Shown piece after piece: positions 63,080-64,000 of a DNA stretch of 64,000 nt; position 1 is the first letter of the stretch; each line of letters starts with the position of its first letter. Location of the stretch: the NCBI RefSeq assembly GCF_900187295.1, contig NZ_LT906473.1, positions 620,001 through 684,000 on the forward strand. Reading direction: 5' to 3'. The translations under genes were made by a program, and so were the position numbers. The stretch comes from Corynebacterium cystitidis. GTDB lineage: Bacteria; Actinomycetota; Actinomycetes; Mycobacteriales; Mycobacteriaceae. The notes under the pieces are model-generated. The model did not search any database. It worked only from the letters and a program-made list of their open reading frames with translations, and was not told where the DNA came from.

Positions 63080-63445
63080 GTGTCTAAGTCAGTTGGTCAA
63101 CAAGGCGGAAGCGCGGAACAGGGACCGGGAGGTAAGGAGCAGATGATCCGGGCTGCGCACGACTACGGAACCAGATTCCTTAATAGCTTCCTCGGAGAAT
63201 CAGCGGATGAAGTTTTTTGGGCGGGGGTCGAAAACGCTGCATGCGCGCTGTATGAGGGTGGGGTATCTCAGAAAATGGTCCCCGGTCTACTGGTTAAATA
63301 CTGGGGGATCGACTGGAACACAGCTGAGGAAATGGCGGTGGAAGGAAAGGCCAGCGTTGTGCGCTCAAAGCGAGACCTGGCCGAATATGAAAAGGGGCTT
63401 TTGAGTGAGGGGCCACGAAGGCGGAAGAAGAAAGAAGATATTTAG
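63080..63445 (+). CDS. Hypothetical protein next to the restriction genes, 121 residues
   Basis: VSKSVGQQGGSAEQGPGGKE, then DYGTRFLNSFLGESADEVFW and a basic tail (RRRKKKEDI). Start GTG 63080 is a guess; ATG 63062 is six codons earlier, with no strong ribosome site for either. It is divergent from the endonuclease, across 230 bases. Acidic helical middle, no known domain. It could be an accessory gene of the system. Confidence 0.5.
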   Translation: MSKSVGQQGGSAEQGPGGKEQMIRAAHDYGTRFLNSFLGESADEVFWAGVENAACALYEGGVSQKMVPGLLVKYWGIDWNTAEEMAVEGKASVVRSKRDLAEYEKGLLSEGPRRRKKKEDI

Positions 63446-63817
63446 GGTCTTGGGTGATGTCGGTGCTCACTCCGGTAAGAGTTTGCGGAGGCATCACTTT
63501 AGACCCATCCAGAAAGGGCAGCTCTCCGATGCTCTTAGCGCCCACTTTCTTTCCGGGGGCAGCGGCACTACCATCGCCAGGAAATTTCTGGCTTCGTCCC
63601 TATCTACCGTTTCCGCTTCGCCGCCATCTTAAACCTCGCAAGGGTTGTCTGATCTCTCGACCCATATGTAAGCATGAGGGGCGAGCTGGTTCCACCTTAC
63701 GATCGTTCGCCCAAAGCATCGCCTGGGCCGTCAATGTGAGGTTTGCTCGGTTCGACCCTCCTGGTATTTGCAACAAGGCGCGTGTATTGTACTGCGGGCG
63801 GAGAGTAGCCTGAGTGT
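63446..63817. other. Non-coding stretch before the last gene
   Basis: No gene with plausible start and composition; the longest plus frame is Pro/Arg/Leu-rich and has no ribosome site. It likely contains the promoter for the gene at 63818. Confidence 0.5.
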
Positions 63818-64000
63818 ATGTCTGCTATTGAAGACAATGCTGTCAGGGTGTTTAGTCACATTATTGGTCGGACGAAACGGCTTGATCCGATGATCGACAC
63901 CGGGGATAGAACCCCGCTCACTGATGGGCATATCGAGATCTACCGAGACGAACACAATCAGGGCGGCAGCTACAAATTAGGAGACAGGAATTGTATCGGC
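63818..64000 (+). CDS. Partial gene at the right edge, DUF4365-like start
   Basis: MSAIEDNAVRVFSHIIGRTK, then DPMIDTGDRTPLTDGHIEIY. It runs off the end after 61 codons. The DTGDRTPLTDGHIEIYRD block resembles the opening of DUF4365-type domains (Dxx-P-x-WDG-x-I-x-Y), thought to be nuclease-like and found in defence islands. GGCGGAGAG precedes the ATG. Only the N-terminus is visible. Confidence 0.4.
   Translation, partial: MSAIEDNAVRVFSHIIGRTKRLDPMIDTGDRTPLTDGHIEIYRDEHNQGGSYKLGDRNCIG

Noticed and set aside
63454..63813. A 119-codon plus frame
   Set aside because: No ribosome site, composition rich in Pro, Arg and Leu, and no similarity to any family I know.

Overview
This window looks like part of a Corynebacterium chromosome. 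The evidence is the run of genes typical of that genus: aceE of the homodimeric E1 type next to a DUF3052 gene, the fused RNase HI/phosphatase after a zinc-ribbon coiled-coil gene, an RNase P RNA gene, galactokinase, CHAD/CYTH, glnA2-glnE, a 481-residue thrC, a cutinase-like secreted protein and double UPF0126 (TRIC) genes. I cannot name the species. Coding density is high in the middle (about 17-54 kb), while both flanks carry accessory, mobile or decayed DNA.

Left flank (1-7.3 kb): the C-terminal part of a TOTE-type helicase runs in from the left edge. It is followed by wreckage of an ECF sigma/DUF4179 pair, a membrane protein, a hipBA toxin-antitoxin operon with palindromes upstream, an excalibur lipoprotein, a 1 kb stretch of remnants, a small secreted protein and a DUF4230 gene broken by a stop in its membrane anchor. 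Transport block (7.4-15.3 kb): a complete five-gene dipeptide/nickel-type ABC operon is directly followed by a three-gene siderophore/cobalamin-type ABC operon, together a likely metal-chelate uptake region.

15.3-24.2 kb: an AbiEi-like/DUF559 gene flanked by two copies of a 66-bp inverted repeat, an acetyltransferase, an intact TRIC gene, a serine hydrolase, a decayed second TRIC gene, an NADP-type aldehyde dehydrogenase, a nagD pseudogene that lost its cap domain, an acyl carrier protein and an alpha/beta hydrolase. 24.2-54.9 kb is core: aceE, DUF3052, tRNA-Val, SURF1, protein tyrosine phosphatase, HAD phosphatase, NIF3, RNase H/phosphatase, rnpB, RNB exonuclease, galactokinase, CYTH-CHAD, glnA2, glnE, MFS transporter, thrC, an anchored trypsin-like protease, two related anchored proteins, Nudix hydrolase, PIG-L deacetylase, cutinase, an HTH/membrane pair and a flavin-fold oxidase.

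Right flank (55-64 kb) is a mobile and defence region: an Abi (HEPN) protein, remnants of IS21-type istB and an IS630-type transposase, a large DDE transposase carrying one in-frame amber codon, a two-gene cassette of unknown role, and a compact type II restriction-modification system (HTH protein, beta-class methyltransferase, BamHI-like endonuclease), ending in a gene that runs off the edge.

Two patterns cut across the annotation and are the best leads. One is a 66-bp imperfect inverted repeat (four copies, all exactly 66 bp, arms reading GTCGACAAAT towards the centre) sitting at gene ends. The other is the 12-mer family TCGTCGNNAAGC, present at least 16 times as the AT, TT or GC variants and mostly on the plus strand. 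All counts were made by eye.
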